Source: Saccharopolyspora oryzae (lineage in GTDB: Bacteria; Actinomycetota; Actinomycetes; Mycobacteriales; Pseudonocardiaceae). Taken from it: 47,661 nucleotides of DNA. Of the stretch, positions 8,846 to 16,440 are shown in pieces. Below the pieces are notes generated by a model. It saw only the letters and a list, made by a program, of their open reading frames with translations, was not told the DNA's origin and ran no database searches. Both the position numbers and the translations under genes were made by a program. Position 1 is the stretch's first letter; each line of letters opens with the position of its first letter. The DNA is taken from positions 1 to 47,661 of the forward strand of contig NZ_JAQGLA010000058.1 of the NCBI RefSeq assembly GCF_027853915.1, written 5' to 3'.

Positions 8846-9574
8846 ATGTCGACAAAACGATTCGCGGCGCGTTCCGCGGCACTGACCGCTGCCTGCGCTA
8901 TGACCGCTCTGCTGGGCGCCGCACCCGCATTCGCCCACGTCAGCGCGCAACCATCGGAAGCCGCCAAGGGCGGTCACGCGAAGATCGCTTTCCGCGTTCC
9001 CAACGAGCGGCCGAACGCCTCGACCGTCGAGGTCAAGGTCACGTTCCCCGAGGACACCCCGCTGAGCTCGGTGCGCACCAAGCCGAAGCCGGGCTGGACC
9101 GCGAAGGTCGAGAAGGCCCAGATCGCGCCGGTCGAGGTGGCCGGTGCTCAGGTCACCGAGGCGGTGCGCAGCATCACGTGGACCGCCCAGCCGGGCACCC
9201 GGATCGGACCGGACGAGTTCGACGAGTTCGAAGCCACCCTCGGCACGCTCCCGGAGAACAAGGACGAACTGGTCATCCCGACCTTCCAGACCTACGACAA
9301 CGGCGAAGTCGTGGCCTGGGACACCCCGACCCCGCCGAACGGCGAGGAGCCCGAGCACCCGGCGCCGACCGTGAAGCTGGTCGAGGATGCCGAGGAAGGC
9401 CACGGGCACGGCGGCGCCGAGCAGAAGCCGGCGGCGGAAGCCGGTGCCGGTGACGACACGGCCCGCTGGCTCGGCGGCGCCGGACTGCTCGTCGGCGCGC
9501 TGGGCGTCGGCGTCGGAGCCGGTGCGCTGGCCCGCAGCCGCGGCGCCGCATCGACCAAGAAGGACGAGTCGTGA
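8846..9574 (+). CDS. ycnI: YcnI family copper-binding protein (DUF1775)
   Basis: A 242-residue exported, membrane-anchored protein thought to bind Cu(II) outside the membrane. The signal peptide ends in AFA, leaving His31 as the new N-terminus. In the YcnI family this His, with a Glu (here E54 in VPNE) and a Trp (here W84 in KPGW), forms the mono-histidine copper site. A single DUF1775 domain covers about residues 31-170. A His/Gly/Glu-rich linker (EEGHGHGGAEQ) follows, then a C-terminal transmembrane helix and a basic end. The ribosome site is AGGAGA. It overlaps copC by 4 bases. Confidence 0.93.
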   Translation: MSTKRFAARSAALTAACAMTALLGAAPAFAHVSAQPSEAAKGGHAKIAFRVPNERPNASTVEVKVTFPEDTPLSSVRTKPKPGWTAKVEKAQIAPVEVAGAQVTEAVRSITWTAQPGTRIGPDEFDEFEATLGTLPENKDELVIPTFQTYDNGEVVAWDTPTPPNGEEPEHPAPTVKLVEDAEEGHGHGGAEQKPAAEAGAGDDTARWLGGAGLLVGALGVGVGAGALARSRGAASTKKDES

Positions 9575-10098
9575 AGCGATTGATCGCAGTCGCAGCGCTG
9601 GCGATGGCCGCGCTGTTCGGCGGCGCGGGCACCGCGCTCGCGCACAACGTGCTGGTGGACAGCGACCCGAAGGAGGGTGCGCAGCTCTCGGTCGGGCCGC
9701 AGCAGGTGCGGTTGACCTTCGACCAGCCGGTCCGCGCCGGTGAGGGCTACAACACGGTGAACGTGGTCGGCCCCGACGGCACGTACTGGACCGACGGTCA
9801 GGTGAAGGTCGAAGGCAACTCGGTGACCATGCCGGTCCGCGAACTGGGACCGGCGGGCACCTACACCATCGGCTACCGGATCCTGTCCAACGACGGGCAC
9901 CCGGTCCCGGGCAAGGTCACCTTCACCCTGACCCAACCGGGCAAGGGCACGCCGGCCGCACCCCCGCAGCAGGCGGACCGACCCGACCAGTCGGCCGAGT
10001 CCGGCGGAATGCCGGTCTGGCCCTGGATCGTCGGAGCGGTGATCGTGGTGGCCCTGGGCCTCGTCCTGGCCCTCCGCCTCGGCAAGCCCAAGGCCTGA
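9571..10098 (+). CDS. copC: CopC domain copper-binding protein
   Basis: A 175-residue copper-carrier protein. GTG start within the ycnI stop (GTGA overlap) implies coupled translation. The signal peptide ends in ALA, exposing His25, the usual first Cu(II) ligand of CopC. The beta-sandwich shows the family patterns H-N-V-L-V-x-S-x-P-x-x-G, VRLTFDQPV and YTIGYRILSNDGHPVPG, the last carrying the second conserved His. A Pro/Gln-rich linker leads to one C-terminal helix (WPWIVGAVIVVALGLVLALRL), so the protein is membrane-anchored. No CopD partner follows, unlike many loci. Confidence 0.93.
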   Translation: MKRLIAVAALAMAALFGGAGTALAHNVLVDSDPKEGAQLSVGPQQVRLTFDQPVRAGEGYNTVNVVGPDGTYWTDGQVKVEGNSVTMPVRELGPAGTYTIGYRILSNDGHPVPGKVTFTLTQPGKGTPAAPPQQADRPDQSAESGGMPVWPWIVGAVIVVALGLVLALRLGKPKA

Positions 10099-10118
10099 TC
10101 CCCGGATCAGCAACCAAG

Positions 10119-10161
10119 TGAAGGGCCCCTCCGACCGACTTTCGGCCGGAGGGGCCCTTCA
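10119..10161. terminator. Bidirectional terminator between copC and DUF397 gene
   Basis: Perfect 15-bp stem (TGAAGGGCCCCTCCG at 10119-10133, complement at 10147-10161) with a 13-nt loop. It lies between convergent genes, 20 bases after the copC stop and 7 bases beyond the DUF397 stop. Confidence 0.85.
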
Positions 10162-10167
10162 CCGCAT

Positions 10168-10368
10168 TCAACCGTCGAACCGACCCACCTTGATCGCAGC
10201 GACGAACGCCGACCACTGCGGCGCGGTCGCGGTGAAGTAGCCAGCGGCGCGGTCCTTGGTGTCACGGACAGCGGCACCGCCAGCGACGCGACCGACCTCG
10301 ACGCAGCTCGTCTCCTGGTTGCTCCGGCTCGACTTCCGCCAACCGACGGGGACCTGCGATAACGTCAT
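10168..10368 (-). CDS. DUF397 domain protein
   Basis: 66 residues forming one DUF397 domain: WRKSSRSNQETSCVEV, then VRDTKDRAAGYFTATAPQWSAFVAAIKVGRFDG. These small proteins are paired across actinobacteria with an XRE-DUF5753 regulator. Some pairs (such as the Scr1 type) behave like toxin-antitoxin or developmental switches; the function of this pair is inferred only. The start overlaps the upstream regulator stop by 4 bases. Confidence 0.92.
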   Translation of the reverse strand: MTLSQVPVGWRKSSRSNQETSCVEVGRVAGGAAVRDTKDRAAGYFTATAPQWSAFVAAIKVGRFDG

Positions 10369-11222
10369 TCCGGCGTCTCCTCCTGGTCGATGATGCGGGC
10401 GATCAGGTCGGCTGTGTCCTCCGAACTCATCGCCGACTGCTCGACATCTTCCCGCGCGGAGACGAAGGCCTTCACGTCTGCTTCGTCACGGAGAAACGCC
10501 GATGACCTGTGGTGCTCCAAGTGCACCACGGGCTCGGCCTTGGCGAACTCCAAGAGGACGAACGGACCAGCATGCGCTGGCGTCCATCCAGCGGCGCTCG
10601 GAACAACACGGATCTCGACGTTGCCCCGCTCGCCCATCTCCAAAAGGAAGTGGAGCTGATCCAGCATCACTTCGGGGCCACCGATCGACTGGTGCAACGC
10701 GGATTCCAGCATGACCGCCGTGAACCGAACCGGTGCCCGCCTACGAGTGATCAAGTCGCGGCGGCCAAGCCGCATCATCACCCGTTTATCGGTTTCACCG
10801 CTGGGAATTCCGGCACTCATGATCGCGGACGCGTAGTCGGCAGTCTGCAACATGCCAGGCACGATCACCGGCGATACCTCGGTGATCGCGGTGGCCATGC
10901 GCTCGAATTCCAGGAGCGCTGCCATCTGATCGGCCTCGCCCGTTGCGCCGACCGACACCGTGTTCGGTGGTTCCGAGACCGCTTCTCGGGTCAGCTTCAT
11001 CAGGCGTTCCCTGGTCGTGCCATTCATGCCGAGAACCGCGCAGAGGGCCGAAACCGCTTCTGTTGACGGCACTCGCTGGCCGCGTTCCCAACGCACCACG
11101 ACGGAATGGGACACGTCCAGCTTGGTCGCGAGCTGGCGGAGTCCTAGTCCGGCTTTGTTGCGCGCATCCCGGAGTTCTGCGCCGAGAACGTACGCGCGCG
11201 GTGCAGGGGTGGTCTCGCTCAT
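10365..11222 (-). CDS. XRE helix-turn-helix regulator with DUF5753 (Scr1-type)
   Basis: 285 residues. The N-terminal HTH is AELRDARNKAGLGLRQLATKLDVSHSVVVRWERGQRVPS (about residues 14-55). The remainder is a DUF5753 domain with the typical motifs IVPGMLQTADYASAI, RLGRRDLITRRRAPVRFTAVMLESAL and RVVPSAAGWTPAHAGPFVLLEF. It probably controls its own operon with the DUF397 partner and perhaps the divergent gene at 11356. The 15-bp-phased GAGACC/GGTCTC sites at 11290-11325 lie in the shared promoter region. Confidence 0.93.
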   Translation of the reverse strand: MSETTPAPRAYVLGAELRDARNKAGLGLRQLATKLDVSHSVVVRWERGQRVPSTEAVSALCAVLGMNGTTRERLMKLTREAVSEPPNTVSVGATGEADQMAALLEFERMATAITEVSPVIVPGMLQTADYASAIMSAGIPSGETDKRVMMRLGRRDLITRRRAPVRFTAVMLESALHQSIGGPEVMLDQLHFLLEMGERGNVEIRVVPSAAGWTPAHAGPFVLLEFAKAEPVVHLEHHRSSAFLRDEADVKAFVSAREDVEQSAMSSEDTADLIARIIDQEETPE

Positions 11223-11289
11223 GCACCAAACAGTAGGCCACCCGGACGTGCAGCGTCGTCAATCGATCAGGCGATTGTCCACAAAGAAC

Positions 11290-11325
11290 GAGACCGAAAC
11301 TATTGGTCTCGGAACCACTGAGACC
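11290..11325. promoter_or_regulatory. Phased GAGACC/GGTCTC operator-like array
   Basis: GAGACC (11290-11295), GGTCTC (11305-11310) and GAGACC (11320-11325) alternate in orientation at exactly 15-bp steps. The array sits between the divergent XRE-DUF5753 gene and the gene at 11356. A dimeric regulator could bind adjacent pairs; which one is unknown. Confidence 0.45.
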
Positions 11326-11355
11326 ACAAGACCAACGAGTACGAGGAGGACAGGG

Positions 11356-11871
11356 ATGTTCGAAGCGGCTGGGGTGGATTGGTTTTGGCGGCCCGTGGGA
11401 GTTGGGCGGCACGCGTTCGGCGTCGCCGCGAAGCGCGCTGAGCCGCACGACTCCGTCACGTCGTTCTGCGGTGTCGGGGTCGTGGCGTGGAAGGTGCAGC
11501 GGCTTCCGCCGGAGTCGGAGTGGATCGACCAGGACACCTGCATGAGTTGCTGGGTGCGGATCAGCGCCCGGTGGTCGGGGGTTCGTGAAAGCGTAACAGT
11601 GTTCGAACACTGTTACGCACCCACGACCATATTTGACCTGCGCAAACGCGCGACTGGGCGAAGGAATGGGGATGACGATGTTCTGGCTTCAGGTGAGCAC
11701 TCTGGTGTTGGTGAACGTGCTGATCGCGAGCATGTTGTTCATTCGGCCTGCGCGGGCCCAGCACGGCGGGGCTGGGGACGGGGCATTGAGCGTGTGGCAG
11801 CTGATCGACGAGGTCGAGAGCGAGAGACAACGACAGGACGAAGGCACCGGACGTCACCACATATCCGCTGA
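11356..11871 (+). CDS. Possible small zinc-binding protein with overlong C-terminus
   Basis: Start ATG 11356 follows a good ribosome site (GAGGAGGACAGGG). The first 70 residues contain a plausible metal site: His19 (GRHAF), Cys38 (FCG) and Cys62/Cys65 (TCMSCW). This pattern recalls small actinobacterial zinc-finger proteins that usually end shortly after the CxxCW motif. Here the frame continues 100 more residues with Arg-rich, low-quality sequence. It overlaps the next gene by about 200 bases. The most likely reading is a lost stop or frameshift after about 11580, so the true end is uncertain. Confidence 0.5.
   Translation: MFEAAGVDWFWRPVGVGRHAFGVAAKRAEPHDSVTSFCGVGVVAWKVQRLPPESEWIDQDTCMSCWVRISARWSGVRESVTVFEHCYAPTTIFDLRKRATGRRNGDDDVLASGEHSGVGERADREHVVHSACAGPARRGWGRGIERVAADRRGRERETTTGRRHRTSPHIR
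11591..11618. promoter_or_regulatory. Perfect 28-bp palindrome, TetR-operator-like
   Basis: GCGTAACAGTGTTC at 11591-11604 is followed at once by its exact reverse complement. The core AACAGTGTT-CG-AACACTGTT resembles operators of TetR-type regulators (family knowledge, not a match to a named protein). It is 54 bases upstream of the start of the small membrane protein. Confidence 0.55.
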
Positions 11872-11896
11872 AACCCTCGCCCGACTCCAAACCTGA
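11672..11896 (+). CDS. Small single-pass membrane protein
   Basis: About 74 residues. ATG codons at 11666, 11672 and 11678 are in frame; AAGGA at 11661-11665 best fits 11672. One N-terminal helix (FWLQVSTLVLVNVLIASMLFI) is followed by a charged cytoplasmic tail with GALSVWQLIDEVESERQRQDEGTGRHHISAETLARLQT, which could form a helix. No family is recognised. The palindrome upstream suggests regulated expression. It overlaps the upstream zinc-finger-like frame. Confidence 0.55.
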   Translation: MTMFWLQVSTLVLVNVLIASMLFIRPARAQHGGAGDGALSVWQLIDEVESERQRQDEGTGRHHISAETLARLQT

Positions 11897-12060
11897 CGCT
11901 CCCGCCCATCGCGCAGAGCGCAACGAATCCCACGCTCTCCCAGCGCGGCTCCAGACCGCGGGCAGACGTTCCCCTCCCTGCGCCTGCCCGCACGCGCGCC
12001 CCGCGGTCCTCCCCCGGCCGCGGGGCGCTGCACCTGCACAGCTCCGTTTCGGCTGGTCAG

Positions 12061-12110
12061 GCTCCGTGAGTCTTTTGGGTCGCTATGGCAGCCCAAAAGA
12101 CTCACGGAGC
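12061..12110 (-). repeat. Conserved hairpin downstream of the 858-residue synthase gene
   Basis: Perfect 19-bp stem (GCTCCGTGAGTCTTTTGGG at 12061-12079 and complement at 12092-12110), 12-nt loop containing GCTATGG. It lies 40 bases past the stop codon of the minus-strand gene. The same stem and loop recur at 18941-18982 after the paralogous gene. Confidence 0.8.
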
Positions 12111-12149
12111 TCGTCTGGCTGGACGTTCGGCCAGGCCTTGTGCGGGGTG

Positions 12150-14726
12150 CTATTTGGGGCGGAGGCGGATCCTCGTGAGGAGGGGTTCCGTTGGGCGGCC
12201 TGTTCTGTCGAGGAGGTGGGGTGGGGCCATCAACCAGGGTTGGCGGAGGCCTTGGCGGGTCGGGGTTCCCGGGGCGTGGAGGGGACGGAAGCCTTGGTCT
12301 ACCAGGGAAATCGCGTAGTCGACCGCCACTTCGTCGTTGGGGTTGAGGGCTGCTGTGCCGTGCCAGGGCATCACTCCTGAGCCGCCGAGGGGGACGAAGC
12401 GCAGCCGGCCCGGGGTTGGGCGGATCGAGAGGCTCATGCGGACGTCGTCCTGCCAGAGGGCTTCGTAGCCGAGGTCGGCGTCCACGTGCTTGTTCGCCAG
12501 GTAGGTGATCGTTTCGTTCCAGGCCGAGACCAGGAGATCGCTGCGGGCTCGGCGAACTTCGGCCGGAACGTCGCGAGCGAGGTCGAAGGGGTCCTCGTAG
12601 ATCTGCTGCGACCAGGCGAGGGGATCTCCGCTGCGGCACGGGATGTCCACCGCGTGCAGGACCGAGCGGAACAGGTCCGCGAAGCGGGGTTGGCCGGGGC
12701 GCGCCGGGTCGAGGGTCGCCGCCTCGGCGAGCACCGCTCGCGGGTTGCGGCGGATGTCCAGACCTGCGAAGGCGGATTCGTAGCGCTCGCAGTGCGATTC
12801 CAGCAGTTCGGGGCGCTGAGTCCGGTCGCCGCAGTTCGGGTGGGCGTCGGCCGCGTCGTCGAAGTCCTCGACCGCCACCAGGTCCGCCGCGCCGACCGCG
12901 GCCACCTGGTGGGCGAATTCCGCGTGGTAGTCCTCGCAGCGCTGGGGTTCGCGGAACCTGAAGTGGCTGGCGTCGGTCAGTGCCCGGACGCGGACACCCG
13001 GCGGATGCACCTGCCGGACCGCCTCGTCCAGCTGCCGCAGCCGGACCAGCATCGCGAGTTCTGCCAGGTCGGGCAGGCCGCCGAGGGCTTTGAGCCGGGA
13101 GCCGTCCTGCTTCAGCGACGGCCCCACCACGACGAACCGGATCGGCTCGCCCTCCTCGATCGAACCGCGCAGATCGCGCTCCGCCGCCGCCAGCGGGTAC
13201 GCTGAGCGGGACGCGCCGAACGGCTTCGCAGTGATCACCTGCCACACCGCCCGCACCGGATCGGCCTCGGACGCGATCTCCTCGCCGAGTCGTCGACCGC
13301 TGGTCACCGCGTCCGCCACCAGCGATTCGACGATCCGCGCCTGCTCCTCGGCGGTCAGCTCCACGCCTTGCGCCCAGACCGTGGGGCGGGTGCTCAGCTC
13401 CCCCACCCGCAACTTGCCCAGCGAGGTCACGTGCGACAGCCGCGCCTCGCCGGAATGGCCGCGGCCGAGCGGCACCGGGGTCGGCAAGGACTCGAAAGTC
13501 GCGATGCCGCCGGCAGCTCCGTCCGATGTGAACAGCTGCGACCGGACCGGGACCACCAGCGCGTCGGGGAACGCGGAGCTGAGCGCGGCGCGGTTCGCAG
13601 CGGAGTCGTCGAACGCGGCGATCAGCTCGCAACCGCGGAATTCGCGCAGCGAAGCCACCTTCTGCTCCGCGACGCCGCGGTCCGGATCGGACGTGCGCAG
13701 GTCGAGGTGCCCGAGACCGCGATCGGCGAGGAACTCCTCGGTCGCGGCGCGCACCCGGTGCCGGCGTCCGGTCAACCAGACGACCCGCGCACCCGCGTGC
13801 TCCAAATCCCGCACGTACTGCCGGATCCCCGGAGCGAGGTCGTCGGTCTGCAACGACTCCCCGTCCCACGCGATGCTCCGGCGGTACTCGTCGTACAGGC
13901 CATCCCGATCGCGCAAGCCGGTGCGCTCCACGAAGGACGGCCAGCACGCCCGGTACAGCCCCGGCAGCACGTCGGGATCCGCGAACTCCGCGATCCCGTG
14001 CGCTTCACCAACCCGGCGCAAAGCCGCCCGGACCCGCTGTTCCGGTTGCAGCGCGCAGAAATCGAGGTCGATGGCGACCAGCGGGCGCGGCACCCCGCTC
14101 TCCCGGCGGCACCGCGCGCTGCGCTCCCGGACCAGCTGGACGACCCGGCGCAGCACTTCGTCCTGGCCCGCGTCCACGACGTGCACGAACCGCTGCCACG
14201 GGTGGTCGCCGGCCAAGGCCGCCGCGGTTTCCGCCGACAGGTTCCGCAATTCCTGCGCGACGACCTCGTCGAACGCGCACCGGATCCGGTCCCGCTCATC
14301 ACCGGTGACCAGCGCCCCGGCCGACGCCAGCTCGTCCAACCACCCGTCCAGCGCGGCGATCGCCGGCGGCACCGATGCAGCGGTCGCCGGTCCGACCTCC
14401 TCGACCACGATCCGGCCGGTGGCCGACGACTCCGCGCCGAGCTCCACCGCGATCTCGCCCACCGGCAGGAAACCCCTGGCCAGCAGCCCGCGAAAGGTGA
14501 TCAGCAGCGGGCGGACCACGAACTCGGCGAGGTGGTCCCGCGCCGTCCAGCCCTCCGGCGGGTCGGCGATGAGCCGCTTCAGGTCCAGCACGTCACCGGC
14601 GAAGTCACCGCCCGCCAGCTCCGCCAAGCTGATGCGGTTCCGCGGAGCAGTCGCGCAGTAGGACCGCAGCAGCACGTCGTCGGTCAACCCGGGAACTTCG
14701 TCCGGACGGCACAAACCATCTCCCAT
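12150..14726 (-). CDS. IucC-like fragment / HAD / DIT1-PvcA isocyanide synthase-like fusion (858 aa)
   Basis: Three regions are visible. Residues 1-115 match only the end of the IucA/IucC-like part of the 1144-residue paralogue (LAEFVVRPLLITFRG, ATGRIVVEE). Residues 215-395 form a HAD-like domain: D220-x-D222 in LVAIDLDFC, T319 in VVWLTGRR, K356, and D373-D374 in AFDDSAANR. Residues 450-800 resemble the DIT1/PvcA family: EEGEPIRFVVVGPSLKQ, LPDLAELAML, VHPPGVRVRALTDASHF and DVRMSLSIRPTPG before VMPWHG. PvcA/IsnA enzymes turn an amino acid amine into an isonitrile. The canonical TDG-R of the paralogue is TDASH here, so activity may differ. A stop codon lies upstream in frame. Function is inferred. 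Confidence 0.7.
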   Translation of the reverse strand: MGDGLCRPDEVPGLTDDVLLRSYCATAPRNRISLAELAGGDFAGDVLDLKRLIADPPEGWTARDHLAEFVVRPLLITFRGLLARGFLPVGEIAVELGAESSATGRIVVEEVGPATAASVPPAIAALDGWLDELASAGALVTGDERDRIRCAFDEVVAQELRNLSAETAAALAGDHPWQRFVHVVDAGQDEVLRRVVQLVRERSARCRRESGVPRPLVAIDLDFCALQPEQRVRAALRRVGEAHGIAEFADPDVLPGLYRACWPSFVERTGLRDRDGLYDEYRRSIAWDGESLQTDDLAPGIRQYVRDLEHAGARVVWLTGRRHRVRAATEEFLADRGLGHLDLRTSDPDRGVAEQKVASLREFRGCELIAAFDDSAANRAALSSAFPDALVVPVRSQLFTSDGAAGGIATFESLPTPVPLGRGHSGEARLSHVTSLGKLRVGELSTRPTVWAQGVELTAEEQARIVESLVADAVTSGRRLGEEIASEADPVRAVWQVITAKPFGASRSAYPLAAAERDLRGSIEEGEPIRFVVVGPSLKQDGSRLKALGGLPDLAELAMLVRLRQLDEAVRQVHPPGVRVRALTDASHFRFREPQRCEDYHAEFAHQVAAVGAADLVAVEDFDDAADAHPNCGDRTQRPELLESHCERYESAFAGLDIRRNPRAVLAEAATLDPARPGQPRFADLFRSVLHAVDIPCRSGDPLAWSQQIYEDPFDLARDVPAEVRRARSDLLVSAWNETITYLANKHVDADLGYEALWQDDVRMSLSIRPTPGRLRFVPLGGSGVMPWHGTAALNPNDEVAVDYAISLVDQGFRPLHAPGTPTRQGLRQPWLMAPPHLLDRTGRPTEPLLTRIRLRPK

Positions 14727-15041
14727 CGAGGTGTTTTCCGGTCTCCGCCGAGCTGATTCGCCGGATTCCGAAGAGAAATCGACTGCGGTGAAACGGGGTC
14801 GAGAAAGGACGCGGTCACGTCATCGCGCCCGAGCACGTGGCGCAGTTGGCCGGTCGGACCGGCCCAGCCGCACGGCGAAATCAGCTCGGCAGCGCGAAAA
14901 CCTGGCCTGACCGGGGAAGATGTGCATTTCGGCCGGACCGAACATGCCGGTACCGGTCGTCGAACCTGCAGCGAAAGCGGTTGTTCGGCAGCTGGATTCA
15001 GCCGCGCGTCATCGATGACGCGCCTGTCGCCGAGCGGTCAT
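14727..15041. other. Non-coding gap upstream of the 858-residue gene
   Basis: About 315 bases without a convincing gene on either strand; the open frames here are antisense-type shadows. It probably carries the promoter of the 858-residue gene or a transcribed spacer from the minus-strand gene at 15042. No hairpin or clear -10/-35 was recognised. Confidence 0.4.
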
Positions 15042-15347
15042 TCACCGTCGGTGAGTTGCACCGACCCCGAGACCACCGGGTTCCTCCAGCCGGAGCAGCG
15101 CGGCGCGACCGCGCCGTTCGAGCTCGCGCCGGGTGATCCAGCCCTTCGCGTAGTGCCGGTAGTCCTGGGCGAGCAGCGCCAGTTCGGCGAGGTGGTCGGC
15201 TTGGCGCCGGCGGAGGTCGGGCGGCAGCAGCGACAGCGACGCGGCCTGGGAGTCCACGACGTCATCGAGCACTTGCGCGGAGCGCAACGCACGCGTCCGG
15301 CGCCAACGCGGGACGACCTTCCCCAGCACGAACTCCGCGACCCTCAT
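15042..15347 (-). CDS. Small helical protein of unknown function
   Basis: 101 residues from ATG 15347, with GGATGGG about 5 bases upstream; the frame also opens at a TTG at 15368. Content is strongly helical and charged: AEFVLGKVVPRWRRTRALRSAQVLDDVV, then RRQADHLAELALLAQDYRHYAKGWITRRELERRGRAALLRLEE. No family is recognised. It lies between the phosphotransferase and the 858-residue synthase gene, all on the minus strand, but gaps of 122 and 315 bases leave operon membership open. Confidence 0.55.
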   Translation of the reverse strand: MRVAEFVLGKVVPRWRRTRALRSAQVLDDVVDSQAASLSLLPPDLRRRQADHLAELALLAQDYRHYAKGWITRRELERRGRAALLRLEEPGGLGVGATHRR

Positions 15348-15489
15348 CGACAACCCATCCAGTAGCAACGCCCTGACGGATCAGTTCCCTCGTATGGTTT
15401 ACCCCTTCGGGTCAGCGTCGTCACCAAGAATGACCAAACGAGCGCGGCGATCGGACTCAATATCGCCCATTCAGGCGTATGTCCGGCGG

Positions 15490-16398
15490 TCAGCTGTACG
15501 GAGCCCATTGCGCAGCCAGATCCCCGTCGCGCATCGTGCGCAACCGCCGGTGCAGCTGCTCGCGCAGTCCCGGATTGCTGCGCACGATCGGCAGCACCCC
15601 GGTCGTGATCTTCAGCTCGCGCAGCTCCCGCAGCACCGGGAAGCCTTCCCACCCGGTGATGTCGAAGCCGTACGCGGCGGCCAAGTCCTCGTACCACGAC
15701 GGCGGGTGCCCCATCCGCAGGCGACCGACCGCCAGCGGCGTCAGATCCCACTCCGGCGGTCCGATGCACAACGAGTCCAGGTCGCACAGCAGCGGCCCGT
15801 CCGGCCCGCCGATCACGTTGCCCAGGTGCGCGTCCGCGTGGATCACGCACTGCGGCAGCGGGAACCGCAGCTCCGCCAAGCGCTCTTCGACGTGGTCGCA
15901 GCGCTGCTCGAGGAAGTACCGGTCGCCCGGGTCGATGTCCACGGCATCGGTCAGCCGGCGCCGGATGTCGGCCATCGGCTGCCAGTCGCGGAAGGTCGGG
16001 GACAGCGGTTTGGAGTGCATCAGCCGCAGCAGTTCGCCGAGGTCGGCCCCGTCCGGCACCGGTCCCAGCTCCGGCACGTACCGCCAGAGCGTCGCCAGAT
16101 GCTCCCCCACCTGGACCGGCTGCTCGAAACCGGGCAGCAACCGCACCGCGGGAATCCCGTGCACGGCCAGCCAGCGCGCGGCCTCCACTGCGTTGAAAGC
16201 TCGGTAACCGAACGACGGGGACAGCACCACGCGGACGATGACGGGATCGTCGCGGAGCAGGAAAACCCCGTTGTTGATGAATCGGATCAGCCGCGCACCC
16301 CGCGGATCCAGTCCGACGGAAGCGCAGATCTCGGCCAGCGCCAAGCCCAGCTCAAGCGGGACTTCCTGGCCCTCTACCTGGTATGTCTGCATGCTCAT
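15490..16398 (-). CDS. Aminoglycoside phosphotransferase (APH)-fold kinase
   Basis: 302 residues from ATG 16398; a TTG at 16407 is also possible. The fold is that of small-molecule kinases of the APH/choline kinase group. The catalytic loop is CVIHADAHLGNVI (H-x-D-x-x-x-x-N) and the metal-binding motif is LLCDLDSLCIGPPEWDL. An N-terminal lobe contains NGVFLLRDDPVIVRVV, where the usual ATP-binding Lys is not obvious. Such proteins often phosphorylate natural products or choline-like alcohols; the substrate here is unknown. It follows the XRE-TPR regulator gene by 42 bases, so the two probably form an operon. Confidence 0.85.
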   Translation of the reverse strand: MSMQTYQVEGQEVPLELGLALAEICASVGLDPRGARLIRFINNGVFLLRDDPVIVRVVLSPSFGYRAFNAVEAARWLAVHGIPAVRLLPGFEQPVQVGEHLATLWRYVPELGPVPDGADLGELLRLMHSKPLSPTFRDWQPMADIRRRLTDAVDIDPGDRYFLEQRCDHVEERLAELRFPLPQCVIHADAHLGNVIGGPDGPLLCDLDSLCIGPPEWDLTPLAVGRLRMGHPPSWYEDLAAAYGFDITGWEGFPVLRELRELKITTGVLPIVRSNPGLREQLHRRLRTMRDGDLAAQWAPYS

Positions 16399-16440
16399 CG
16401 TTCTCAACGACGCACCGGTCCGATCGACCCAGCAGCCGGC

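Noticed and set aside
13090..14756. Long plus-strand frames opposite the 858-residue gene
   Set aside because: Ser/Arg-rich low-quality translation; the minus strand encodes HAD and DIT1-like motifs.
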